Position numbers and translations under genes: made by a program. From contig NZ_JAUSQV010000001.1 in NCBI RefSeq assembly GCF_030811475.1, positions 1,387,501-1,451,500 on the forward strand: a stretch of 64,000 nucleotides of DNA, given 5' to 3'. The notes below the pieces were generated by a model. It worked only from the letters and a program-made list of their open reading frames with translations, ran no database searches and was not told the DNA's origin. This stretch comes from Nakamurella flavida. Its GTDB lineage: Bacteria > Actinomycetota > Actinomycetes > Mycobacteriales > Nakamurellaceae. Shown piece by piece: positions 1 to 16,997 of this stretch. Each line of letters begins with the position of its first letter. The first letter of the stretch is position 1.

Positions 1-578
1 CCCTGCAGGATCTGGTAGCTGAACTCGGTGAACGACAGACCCTCGTCGCTGTTCAGCCGGGCCGACACGGTCTCCTTGCCCAGCATCCGACCCATCCGGA
101 AGTGCTTGCCCACGTCCCGGAGGAACTCGATCGCGCTCATCGGACCCGTCCAGTCCAGGTTGTTCACCACCCGCGCCGCGAACTCACCCTCGAAGTCGAG
201 GAAGCGCTCGACCTGGGCGCGGATGCCGGCGGACCACTGCGCGACCACCTCGGGCGAGTTCAGCACCCGCTCGCCGGACATCCGCGGGTCGCCGATCATC
301 CCCGTCGCCCCGCCCACCAGGCCCAACGGTCGATGTCCCGCTTCCTGGATGCGTCGCATCGTCAGGAGTTGGACCAGGTTGCCGATGTGCAGGCTCGGTG
401 CGGTCGGGTCGAATCCGCAGTAGTAGGTGACCGGGCCGGCCTCGAACGCGGCGGCCAACGCCGCGGCTCCCGTCGTCTGGGCCACGAGTCCCCGGCGCTC
501 CAGATCCCCGAGCAGTCCACCGTGCTCGGATGCGGCGGGCGTTGCGGACCGGGGCGGGGATTCACTCGGGATCGACAC
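1..578 (-). CDS. tyrS: tyrosyl-tRNA synthetase, N-terminal part (runs off the window)
   Basis: Class I aminoacyl-tRNA synthetase that charges tRNA-Tyr in the cytoplasm. The frame, open to base 1, shows the family start: an [14 protein letters not shown] helix, then [20 protein letters not shown] carrying the HIGH-type ATP motif (here HIGN), and [16 protein letters not shown] of the tyrosine/ATP site. About 192 codons are present; the KMSKS half lies outside the window. The start is uncertain. GTG at 578 has a GGTGGGA-like sequence 12 bases upstream and is preferred. An ATG at 683 is also in frame, but the extra residues look non-coding. It lies 150 bases after the DNA glycosylase gene on the same strand. 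The identity is secure; only the start is in doubt. Confidence 0.93.
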   Translation of the reverse strand, partial: MSIPSESPPRSATPAASEHGGLLGDLERRGLVAQTTGAAALAAAFEAGPVTYYCGFDPTAPSLHIGNLVQLLTMRRIQEAGHRPLGLVGGATGMIGDPRMSGERVLNSPEVVAQWSAGIRAQVERFLDFEGEFAARVVNNLDWTGPMSAIEFLRDVGKHFRMGRMLGKETVSARLNSDEGLSFTEFSYQILQ

Positions 579-730
579 CCGTCGAGTGTCCCACCGGTGC
601 CACCCGGTTCCGTGCTCCACCCGCCCTGCGGGGCCATCACCGTCGTCCGGTCGATTCTCACGGCGAGGCTGCAGGACCGTCATGCGTCGGCCGGCTCGGC
701 AGGAGTGCGTATTCACCCGGCCGGGGATCG

Positions 731-1489
731 TCACGGTGACGGCGAGCGTCCCGTTCGGGACGGGGCCTCGTCCGACACGCCGGGCGCGGTGGGTGGCCGG
801 GGTGTGCGTCGCCCTCCGGATCGGAATGCGGACACCGACGGCGCGCCATCGTCCACGAAACGCCAGGGGGTCTCGGCGGCTCGGGTCACCCCCACCCGTG
901 GTCCGGCGATCACCGGTCCGCGTGCGGCACCGGTTCCACCGGTGACCTCCCACCGGGAGTCCGGCGCGCACAGGTCGTACCCGTTCTCCAGCGCCGTCCA
1001 TCCCAGGACGGTGGCCAGGCCCGCGGGCCCACGGGCCAGGTGCTCGTCACGACGGCAGCGCGGGCGGCGGGCCCGCGCCTCGTCGACACCGCCGATCACG
1101 TCGCCGGCCCGCAGCAGGACGGCGGACGCCTCGCCGTCCGGGCCGGTCACGATGTTGGCGCACCAGTGCATCCCGTAGACCAGGTACAGGTACAGGTGAC
1201 CGGGCGGCCCGAACATCACCCGGGTGCGCGGGGTCAGCCCCCTGAAGGCGTGCGACGCACCGTCGGACTCCCCCGCGTAGGCCTCCACCTCGGTCAACCG
1301 GACGGCCACCGCCACGTCGCCCCGGGTTCCATCCGGTCGGTCCGGACCCCGGTGGGACACCGTGCACCCCAGCAGCTCCCGAGCGACCCGCGCGACATCC
1401 CGCTCGAAGAACGAGCGACCCAAACGTATCCCGGGTCCGACAGCACCGGGATCAATCGACTGCCGGTGCGCCGCAGCATGATCCGGCAT
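731..1489 (-). CDS. 3-methyladenine (alkylpurine) DNA glycosylase, AAG/MPG family
   Basis: Base-excision repair enzyme that removes alkylated purines. The protein has 252 residues. It shows [18 protein letters not shown] at the start, [20 protein letters not shown] (the catalytic-region EVEAY motif), [20 protein letters not shown] and [12 protein letters not shown], all characteristic of the AAG fold. The frame stays open upstream to 1612, but that would overlap argH by 86 bases. ATG at 1489 is chosen because it clears argH (end of its 3' part at 1527) and puts family similarity close to the N-terminus. A tail of about 35 residues follows the usual PWRFV end and looks disordered. It is the last gene after argH on this strand and may be read through from the arginine operon. 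Confidence 0.9.
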   Translation of the reverse strand: MPDHAAAHRQSIDPGAVGPGIRLGRSFFERDVARVARELLGCTVSHRGPDRPDGTRGDVAVAVRLTEVEAYAGESDGASHAFRGLTPRTRVMFGPPGHLYLYLVYGMHWCANIVTGPDGEASAVLLRAGDVIGGVDEARARRPRCRRDEHLARGPAGLATVLGWTALENGYDLCAPDSRWEVTGGTGAARGPVIAGPRVGVTRAAETPWRFVDDGAPSVSAFRSGGRRTPRPPTAPGVSDEAPSRTGRSPSP

Positions 1490-1526
1490 ACCCGGACCGA
1501 GCGGCCGCGGGCTCGCCGGACCCTCC

Positions 1527-11372
<9,846 letters not shown>

Positions 11373-12257
11373 TCAGGCACCGGTGTCGGCCAGGGCGTCG
11401 AACACCGCCGTCACCGATCGGTGCACCTCGCGCAGGGTGTCCGCCGGCGGCCGGGAGCGGTGCGCCTCGGAGATGATCTCCACCCCCCACGGCCCGGGGT
11501 AACCCATCCGCTGCAGCGTCCCGACGAACCCGCGCACGTCGAACGTTCCCGCCCCGGGCAGGACCCGGCGGTGGATGGTCTCGTGGAACAGGTCGGTCGA
11601 CGCGAGGGCCGGAGCGTCGTCGATCTCGACGGCGAAGACCGTCCCCACCGGGATCGCGGCCAGGTCTCCGAGGTCGGACGGGCCGTGCTCCAGGTGCCAG
11701 ATGTCCACCACGAGACCGGCGGCCGGATGGTCGGCGGCGGCGACGAGGTCGGCGGCGACCCGGAAATCGGCGATGTCGGAGAAGGGCAGCGGCTCCAGCG
11801 CCACCCGGGTCCCGACCCCGGCGGCCTGCCCGGCGAGCTCGTGCAGCGCCGCGGCCCGTCGCGCCGGGTCGACCGGGCCCGGCGGCACCCCGTCCGGTCC
11901 GGCGGTGCCGGGGCCGATCTTCATCTGCCGGGCGCCGAGGGCACCGGCCGCCTCGAGCAGACCGACCCGGGTCCGGTCGGAGGCACGGCGCGGCTCCCCG
12001 GTGGTCCACCAGTCCTGCAACAGCTCGACCTCGAGATGTCGCAGACCGAGGTCGGCACAGATGGCCCCGACGTCCCGGAGCGGGTACCGGGCGCCGGCGG
12101 CCTGCAGATCCTCGAGGGTGAACCCGATCCCGACGAAGCCCGCCGCGGCCACCGCCTCCGCCCGGGCCCGCAGGTCCAGCGGGCTCAGGTGGCGACCGGG
12201 GACCGGCAGGGCGTCGCCGGCGTGGGTCCAGCAGGTGGCCAACAGCTCGGCGGGCAT
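11373..12257 (-). CDS. sugar phosphate isomerase/epimerase (AP-endonuclease 2-like TIM barrel)
   Basis: Xylose-isomerase-like TIM-barrel protein of 294 residues, the family that includes inosose dehydratase (IolE) and hydroxypyruvate isomerase. Visible are the strand ends HLEVELLQDWW, VALEPLPFSD, LVVDIWHLEHG and WGVEIISEAHR. Their acidic and histidine residues would bind a divalent metal. ATG 12257 has AGGAGA seven bases upstream. It follows a Gfo/Idh/MocA gene by 59 bases and is probably co-transcribed with it and with the SDR gene, which suggests a short polyol or inositol-like catabolic path. The substrate cannot be assigned. Confidence 0.8.
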   Translation of the reverse strand: MPAELLATCWTHAGDALPVPGRHLSPLDLRARAEAVAAAGFVGIGFTLEDLQAAGARYPLRDVGAICADLGLRHLEVELLQDWWTTGEPRRASDRTRVGLLEAAGALGARQMKIGPGTAGPDGVPPGPVDPARRAAALHELAGQAAGVGTRVALEPLPFSDIADFRVAADLVAAADHPAAGLVVDIWHLEHGPSDLGDLAAIPVGTVFAVEIDDAPALASTDLFHETIHRRVLPGAGTFDVRGFVGTLQRMGYPGPWGVEIISEAHRSRPPADTLREVHRSVTAVFDALADTGA

Positions 12258-12316
12258 CCGGGTCTCTCCTGCGGTCGGGCGGGACGGACGGGGGACGGGC
12301 GGGGACGGGTCCGACG

Positions 12317-13327
12317 TCAGAGCCGTACCTCCTCGATGGACACCGGGCGGTGTTCGTGCAACGAGCGGGTCGCCGCCTCGGCCATCCAGGTCACGGCCAG
12401 GGCGTCGTCCACGGTGCACGGGGACGCGAGCCGACCCGCCACCACCTCGGTGAACGCGGTGAGCTCGGCGACGAAGGCGCCGGCCAGCCGATCCATGAAG
12501 AACGTCCACGGGTCCCCGGTGGGCCAGGTGCTGCCGGGCTCGAGATTGCGCAGCGGGGTCTGGTCCGACCAGCCTGCGGCGACGCTGTCCCGGGTGCCGT
12601 GCAGCTCGAGCCGGACGTCGTGGCCGCGGGGGTTGTAACGGGTGTTCGACACCACCCCGGTGGCGCCGTCGTCGAAGGTGATCAGGGTCTGGGCGGTGGC
12701 GACATCACCGAGTTCGGCGAAGAAGTCGTCGACGCCCGGGCCACGCGCGGTCCCGGTGGCGTAGACCTCGACGGGCTCGCGACCGGTGATCCACCGGACG
12801 GTGTCGAAGTCGTGGACCGAACAGTCGCGGAAGATGCCCCCGGAGACGGCGATGTAGCCGCGCGGCGGGGGCGCCGGGTCCAACGTGGTCGAGCGGACGG
12901 TGTGCACCCACCCGAGCTCCCCGGCCGCCGCGGCCTGCCGGGCGGCCGCGTAACCGGCGTCGAACCGGCGGGGGTAGCCGATCTGCACGGCCACGCCGCT
13001 GGCGTTGACGTGGTCGGCGACGGCCCGCGCCTCGCCGGGCACCCCGGACAGCGGCTTCTCGCAGAAGACCGGGATGCCGGCGTCGACCCCGGCCCGGATC
13101 AACGCGGTGTGGGCGTCGGTGGCCGCGGCGATGACGATGCCGTCGACGCCACTGCGGATCAGCGCCTCGGGCGAGTCGGCGGCCTCCGCGCCGAACCGCT
13201 GCGCGACCGCGGCGGTGACGGCCGGGACGGCATCGGTCACCACCAGGGAGTCGACCTGCTCGAGGTGGGTGAGGGTGTCGGCGTGGAACGCGCCGATGCG
13301 GCCGAGGCCGATCAGTCCGAGACGCAT
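12317..13327 (-). CDS. Gfo/Idh/MocA family NAD(P)-dependent oxidoreductase (inositol 2-dehydrogenase-like)
   Basis: Protein of 336 residues. The N-terminal Rossmann motif GLIGLGRIGAFHADTL binds NAD(P), and CEKPLSG around residue 93 contains the conserved EKP lysine. The C-terminal domain has GGIFRDCSVHDFDTVRWITG, with the conserved D-x-x-x-H-D-x-D pattern of inositol dehydrogenases. ATG 13327 is preceded by AAGGAG. Inositol or scyllo-inositol dehydrogenase is the nearest guess, helped by the neighbouring isomerase, but substrate choice in this family is broad. Confidence 0.85.
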   Translation of the reverse strand: MRLGLIGLGRIGAFHADTLTHLEQVDSLVVTDAVPAVTAAVAQRFGAEAADSPEALIRSGVDGIVIAAATDAHTALIRAGVDAGIPVFCEKPLSGVPGEARAVADHVNASGVAVQIGYPRRFDAGYAAARQAAAAGELGWVHTVRSTTLDPAPPPRGYIAVSGGIFRDCSVHDFDTVRWITGREPVEVYATGTARGPGVDDFFAELGDVATAQTLITFDDGATGVVSNTRYNPRGHDVRLELHGTRDSVAAGWSDQTPLRNLEPGSTWPTGDPWTFFMDRLAGAFVAELTAFTEVVAGRLASPCTVDDALAVTWMAEAATRSLHEHRPVSIEEVRL

Positions 13328-13456
13328 GGTGCTCCTTCGGTGCGGATGTGCGGCGGTCGGGTCAGGGGTGTGGGGTCGGGTGTGGGGGTCGGGGTGGCAC
13401 ACGGTCTCGCAGCGGGACGGAGCCGGGCCGGGGCCGGGACGGGCGGAGCCGGGCGG

Positions 13457-14239
13457 TCAGGGGCCCAGGCCGCCGATGACGGTCTGATCCCAGTCGATGA
13501 CCGAGCCGGTGACGACTCCACTGCGGTCGGACAGCAGGAACACCACGGCGTCGGCGATCTCGTCGACCTGACCGAGCCGGCCCATCGGCAGGGTGGCGGC
13601 GGCCCGGCGTTCCCAGTCGTCGTCCGCGCCGTGGGCCAGACGCTGGGTGACGTCCTCCCCGTCGGTGGCCGTCCAGCCGATGTTCAGGCCGTTCACCCGG
13701 ATCCGGTCCCAGCGGTGGGCATGGGCCACGTTCCGGGTGAGGCCGGCCAGACCCGCCTTGGCCGCGACGTAGGGCGCGAGGAAGGCCTGCCCGCCGTGGG
13801 AGTCGATGGACAGGATGTTGACCACGGAGCCGGGGGCCGCCCGCCGTCGCATGTCGGCGACGGCCGCCTGCATGAGGAAGAACGGCGCCCGCAGGTTGAC
13901 GGCGAGGTGCTCGTCGAACAGCTCCGGGGTGGTGTCGAGGAGGGAACCCCGCGCGGTGAGCCCGGCCGCGTTGACCAGGGCGTCGATCCGGCCGTGACGC
14001 TCGACGGTGGCGGACACCGCTGCGCGGGCCTGGTCGACATCGGTCAGGTCGGCCCGGACGAAGCTCGCGCGGGCCCCGGCCGCCGTCACCCCGGCCACCA
14101 CCTCTTCGCCCCGGGCGACATCCCGGCCGGTCAGGACGACGGTCGCCCCCTCGCGGACGGCGGCGCGGGCGACACCGGCACCCAGCCCCTGCGTACCCCC
14201 GGTGATCAGCACGATCCTGTCGCGGAGCAGATCCTGCAC
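13457..14239 (-). CDS. SDR family oxidoreductase
   Basis: Classical short-chain dehydrogenase of 260 residues. The cofactor glycine motif TGGTQGLG, the NAAG motif, and the active-site S-Y-K set (serine in ILSIDSHGG, then YVAAK) are present. GTG 14239 is chosen because GGAGGGA lies four bases before it. A more upstream in-frame GTG at 14287 adds 16 unconserved residues. It is the promoter-proximal gene of the three sugar/polyol-type enzymes, with 129 bases before the Gfo/Idh gene. The substrate is unknown. Confidence 0.87.
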   Translation of the reverse strand: MQDLLRDRIVLITGGTQGLGAGVARAAVREGATVVLTGRDVARGEEVVAGVTAAGARASFVRADLTDVDQARAAVSATVERHGRIDALVNAAGLTARGSLLDTTPELFDEHLAVNLRAPFFLMQAAVADMRRRAAPGSVVNILSIDSHGGQAFLAPYVAAKAGLAGLTRNVAHAHRWDRIRVNGLNIGWTATDGEDVTQRLAHGADDDWERRAAATLPMGRLGQVDEIADAVVFLLSDRSGVVTGSVIDWDQTVIGGLGP

Positions 14240-14384
14240 GGGGTCCCTCCGGTCGCTGTGCTCGGCGGCCGGGCGGGACACGGTCACGGGCGGCCCCGGC
14301 GCCGACCCCGCGTACCGCTCAGCCTTCGGGGTGCGGCGGGCGACGTCAACCGCGCGGAGCCCTCAAGAACCCCTCAGCGGGACG

Positions 14385-14402
14385 CACACGGCCGCCCGTG
14401 TG
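14385..14402 (-). terminator. hairpin downstream of the FUSC gene
   Basis: Perfect 7-bp inverted repeat CACACGG / CCGTGTG with a 4-base loop, 28 bases after the stop of the FUSC-type gene. It has no T-run, as is common for actinobacterial terminators. The rest of the 14240-14430 gap shows nothing recognisable. Confidence 0.4.
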
Positions 14403-14430
14403 GTGGGGCGGCCACCCCTCCGGCGGACCG

Positions 14431-15834
14431 TCAGACGCCCGCGTGGGGCAGGGATCCGACCGGTCGCTGCTGATCCTGCCGGCCGTCAGCGGCGGCGGGG
14501 TGCACCGGGACGATCTCCCCGGTGACCGGGTCCAGGCGCAGCGCGGTGAGGCGCTGGGTGAGCATCGCCGTCGGCTCCGGCCGGGCCGGGGCCGCGGCGA
14601 GGGACTGCGGCCCGACCGACGGCCACCGCCGGGCCCGGGCCGGGACCGCGAACCGGGGCGGCACCAGCGGTAGCGGCACGGCCACCCGCCGACGCGTCAT
14701 CCGCTCGGTGTCCAGATCCCGGAGGACGCGCTGCACGGTCTGCCGGACGGGCTCGCTGAGCTGCCATCCGGATCCGCTCGGTGCCTCCATCAGCGCGAGG
14801 TCGTCGACCCGGTCCCGGGCGTTGCGCAGGGTGACCAGCGCGGTGGCCAGGGTGGCCTCGCGGTCGTCGACACCGGCCGTGCCCTCGGCCCGGGCCAGAT
14901 CGCCGAACGCCTTGACGGCCAGGCCGATCTCGGCGATGAGCGCCGAGAACACCCGCCGCAGCTCGGCTCCGGCGGCGGGATCGGGATTCGGATCCTCCCG
15001 GACCCCGTCGAGGATGGACCGGAACATGCTGCGCACGGCGACGGTGGTGTGCTCCAGGGAATCCAGGTCGGCCCGCAGGTTCCGGCCGGTGTCCGGGACG
15101 GCCAACGCCCGCGGATTCAGTCGGCGGCTGTGCTGCATGTCCTGCAGTTCCTGGTCGATGCCGGGCACCTGCCGGGTGAGGTCGCGCGCGGACTGCATCC
15201 AGCGCGCGGCCTGCGCCTCGGTGATGGGCTGCCGCAGCTCCTCCGCCGCCACCGACAGCAGCATGCCCAGCTCCCGGGCGTACCGGTGCACCGCGGCCGC
15301 CGCCTCCTCGGAGCGGACGGCGGGCGGGAACGCCACGTTGACCAGGACGCCGACGGCCGCACCCACGAGCGTCTCGGCGATCCGGTCGGTCGCCGCGGCC
15401 GAAGCACCACCCACGGCCAGGACGAGCATGGCGCTGATCGGGACCTCCAACGCGTGCGAACCCAGCCGCAGCACCTGCCCGAGGGAGATGGCGACGGCGA
15501 GCAGGATGCCCAGGCTCCACCACGACAGCCCGACGACCGCGGAGAAACCGACGGCCACCAGCACGCCGGCGGTGACACTGGCGATGCGCTGCAGCCCGCT
15601 GGTCACGATGTCCTTGAGGGTCACCTCGACGACGAGCAGGGCGGTGAGCGGGGCAAGGATCGGCAGGTGACCCGGGAAGAGCAGTTGGGCCACCACGAAG
15701 GCGGCGACGGCGGCACCGGTCAACCGCAGCGCGCGGGCCAGGTCCCACCGGGCACGCAGCCGCGGGAGCGCCGCCCGGACCGGCCCGTCGGCGCGGGGCT
15801 GCGGGTCGGTGGTGCGGTCCGTGGTGGTGCTCAC
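14431..15834 (-). CDS. FUSC / aromatic acid exporter family membrane protein
   Basis: Protein of 467 residues. The N-terminal third holds about six hydrophobic segments (for example LTGAAVAAFVVAQLLFPG, LAPLTALLVVEVTL, VLVAVGFSAVVGL, GILLAVAISLGQVL and TLVGAAVGVLVNVAF). A long charged, mostly helical cytoplasmic part follows. This is the half-size FUSC/ArAE layout; such proteins are thought to export aromatic or other organic acids, but the substrate is unknown. GTG 15834 has AGGAGG six bases upstream, so the frame further upstream to 15981 is not used. It is a single-gene unit, divergent from the 50-residue gene at 16111. Confidence 0.82.
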   Translation of the reverse strand: MSTTTDRTTDPQPRADGPVRAALPRLRARWDLARALRLTGAAVAAFVVAQLLFPGHLPILAPLTALLVVEVTLKDIVTSGLQRIASVTAGVLVAVGFSAVVGLSWWSLGILLAVAISLGQVLRLGSHALEVPISAMLVLAVGGASAAATDRIAETLVGAAVGVLVNVAFPPAVRSEEAAAAVHRYARELGMLLSVAAEELRQPITEAQAARWMQSARDLTRQVPGIDQELQDMQHSRRLNPRALAVPDTGRNLRADLDSLEHTTVAVRSMFRSILDGVREDPNPDPAAGAELRRVFSALIAEIGLAVKAFGDLARAEGTAGVDDREATLATALVTLRNARDRVDDLALMEAPSGSGWQLSEPVRQTVQRVLRDLDTERMTRRRVAVPLPLVPPRFAVPARARRWPSVGPQSLAAAPARPEPTAMLTQRLTALRLDPVTGEIVPVHPAAADGRQDQQRPVGSLPHAGV

Positions 15835-15948
15835 TGCGTCCTCCTGCTCCCGGGCAGGTCTGCATGCCCTCCCCGGAGAAGGACGTGACCGGCCGCCGCG
15901 GGTTGAGCCGGACCGGTGTGAGCTGCGCGGCCCCGGGGTCGACCCTCG

Positions 15949-15968
15949 GGGGTGAGTGCGCTCACCCC
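15949..15968. repeat. 20-bp perfect inverted repeat in a divergent promoter region
   Basis: GGGGTGAG, a 4-base spacer, then CTCACCCC. It lies between the divergently read FUSC gene and the 50-residue protein gene, a position that suits a regulator-binding site. Its role is not established. Confidence 0.4.
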
Positions 15969-16005
15969 GGGGCATACCCACCGGCGGCGGAGCGTCCTAC
16001 CTGGT

Positions 16006-16025
16006 GGGAGGACGGTGTTCCTCCC
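16006..16025. repeat. stem-loop GGGAGGA / TCCTCCC upstream of a small gene
   Basis: Perfect 7-bp arms with a 6-base loop, 86 bases before the GTG of the 50-residue protein. It could be an operator or a structured 5' leader. The TCCTCCC arm is anti-Shine-Dalgarno-like in sequence. Confidence 0.35.
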
Positions 16026-16110
16026 GCGGTGACGGAGACGCTCGTGCGTCGCCGTCGCAGATCGACCGCAGTGCCCGTACGTCCCGCAGCAGTCCACGAA
16101 AGGCAGTCCC

Positions 16111-16263
16111 GTGCAGTCGCGTTCCCCGCAGTCCCTGACCGAGCGGTTCCACAAGGCCCGTTCGCGTCGTGCCATCAACCGGGCCATCGCCCACGCCGGC
16201 TCCCGCACCATGCGCGAGGAGCTGTTGATCATCGCCCAGCGTCACGAGCTGGACCAGCACTGA
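16111..16263 (+). CDS. small conserved-looking hypothetical protein, 50 residues
   Basis: GTG at 16111 with GAAAGG eight bases upstream, ending at TGA 16263. The protein is basic at its N-terminal half (LTERFHKARSRRAINRAIA) and ends in an amphipathic helix (TMREELLIIAQRHELDQH). I recall similar 50-60 residue actinobacterial proteins of unknown function, but no function can be stated. It sits alone between divergent FUSC and convergent DUF5998 genes, preceded by two inverted repeats. The ribosome site, normal codon bias and compact helical composition support it being real. Confidence 0.6.
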   Translation: MQSRSPQSLTERFHKARSRRAINRAIAHAGSRTMREELLIIAQRHELDQH

Positions 16264-16302
16264 TCCCACCCGATCCGCCCCCGGCCCACCGGCCGGGGCG
16301 GG

Positions 16303-16893
16303 TCAGCGGTGGCTGCCCGCCGTCATCGAGGAGAGCGTCCGGGCGAAGGCCACCGCGTCGGAGAGGGCTCGGTCGCCCTCGGCGTCCGCACTGATCCGCA
16401 GGGTCAGGTCGTCCCCGGTCAGGGTGCCGGTGAAACCGTGGTCGGCCTCGCACTGCGGGTCGCCGCAACCGGCCGGCTCCAGATCCACCCGGGAAACCGC
16501 GCCCCAGCCGATGGTCAGCGTCAGCTCCCGGCCCAGGCTGCCCGGCCGGTACTTCTCCGGCGAGGGCACCACGTGCGTGACCATCACCGTGCGCACCGCG
16601 CTGAGGGCGACGGACTCGCTCGTCGCGATGCCCTGGGACTCCCCGCCCCCGCCGTGTTCCTCCTCGTCGGAGTGGTCGTCGGCGTGCACGAAGATCAACC
16701 GGCTGGCCGTGAGCACCACCACGGAGAGATGGCGCCGCACGCTGTCCATGTCGAACGTCGTCTCGGCGTGGACCAGGTGGGCGACCACCGGCTCGTCGGC
16801 CACGGCCACGTCGAGGACGTCGGTGACGAAGGCCGGGTAGTAGCCGGACTTCTGGATCTTCTTGGCCAGGACGGGGGGCAGGGCGGTAGCCAT
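16303..16893 (-). CDS. DUF5998 family protein
   Basis: Protein of 196 residues matching the actinobacterial DUF5998 layout. It starts with a KKIQKSGYYPAFVTDVL helix, then HLVHAETTFD, HLSVVVLTASRLIFVHADDH, and the conserved IGWGAVSRVDLEPAGCGDPQ followed by CEADHGFTGT, with two cysteines. No signal peptide or membrane segment is seen. ATG 16893 has CACGAT six bases before it, consistent with a leaderless start; GAGGGC lies between. The function is unknown. Confidence 0.85.
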   Translation of the reverse strand: MATALPPVLAKKIQKSGYYPAFVTDVLDVAVADEPVVAHLVHAETTFDMDSVRRHLSVVVLTASRLIFVHADDHSDEEEHGGGGESQGIATSESVALSAVRTVMVTHVVPSPEKYRPGSLGRELTLTIGWGAVSRVDLEPAGCGDPQCEADHGFTGTLTGDDLTLRISADAEGDRALSDAVAFARTLSSMTAGSHR

Positions 16894-16997
16894 GCCCTCA
16901 TCGTGGCACCCGCACGCCCGGAACAGCGAACCCCGGCCCGTCGTCCCCGGCCGGACCCGCCCCGGGCAGGCGGCGGGTCCGGCCGAACGGGAGCGGA

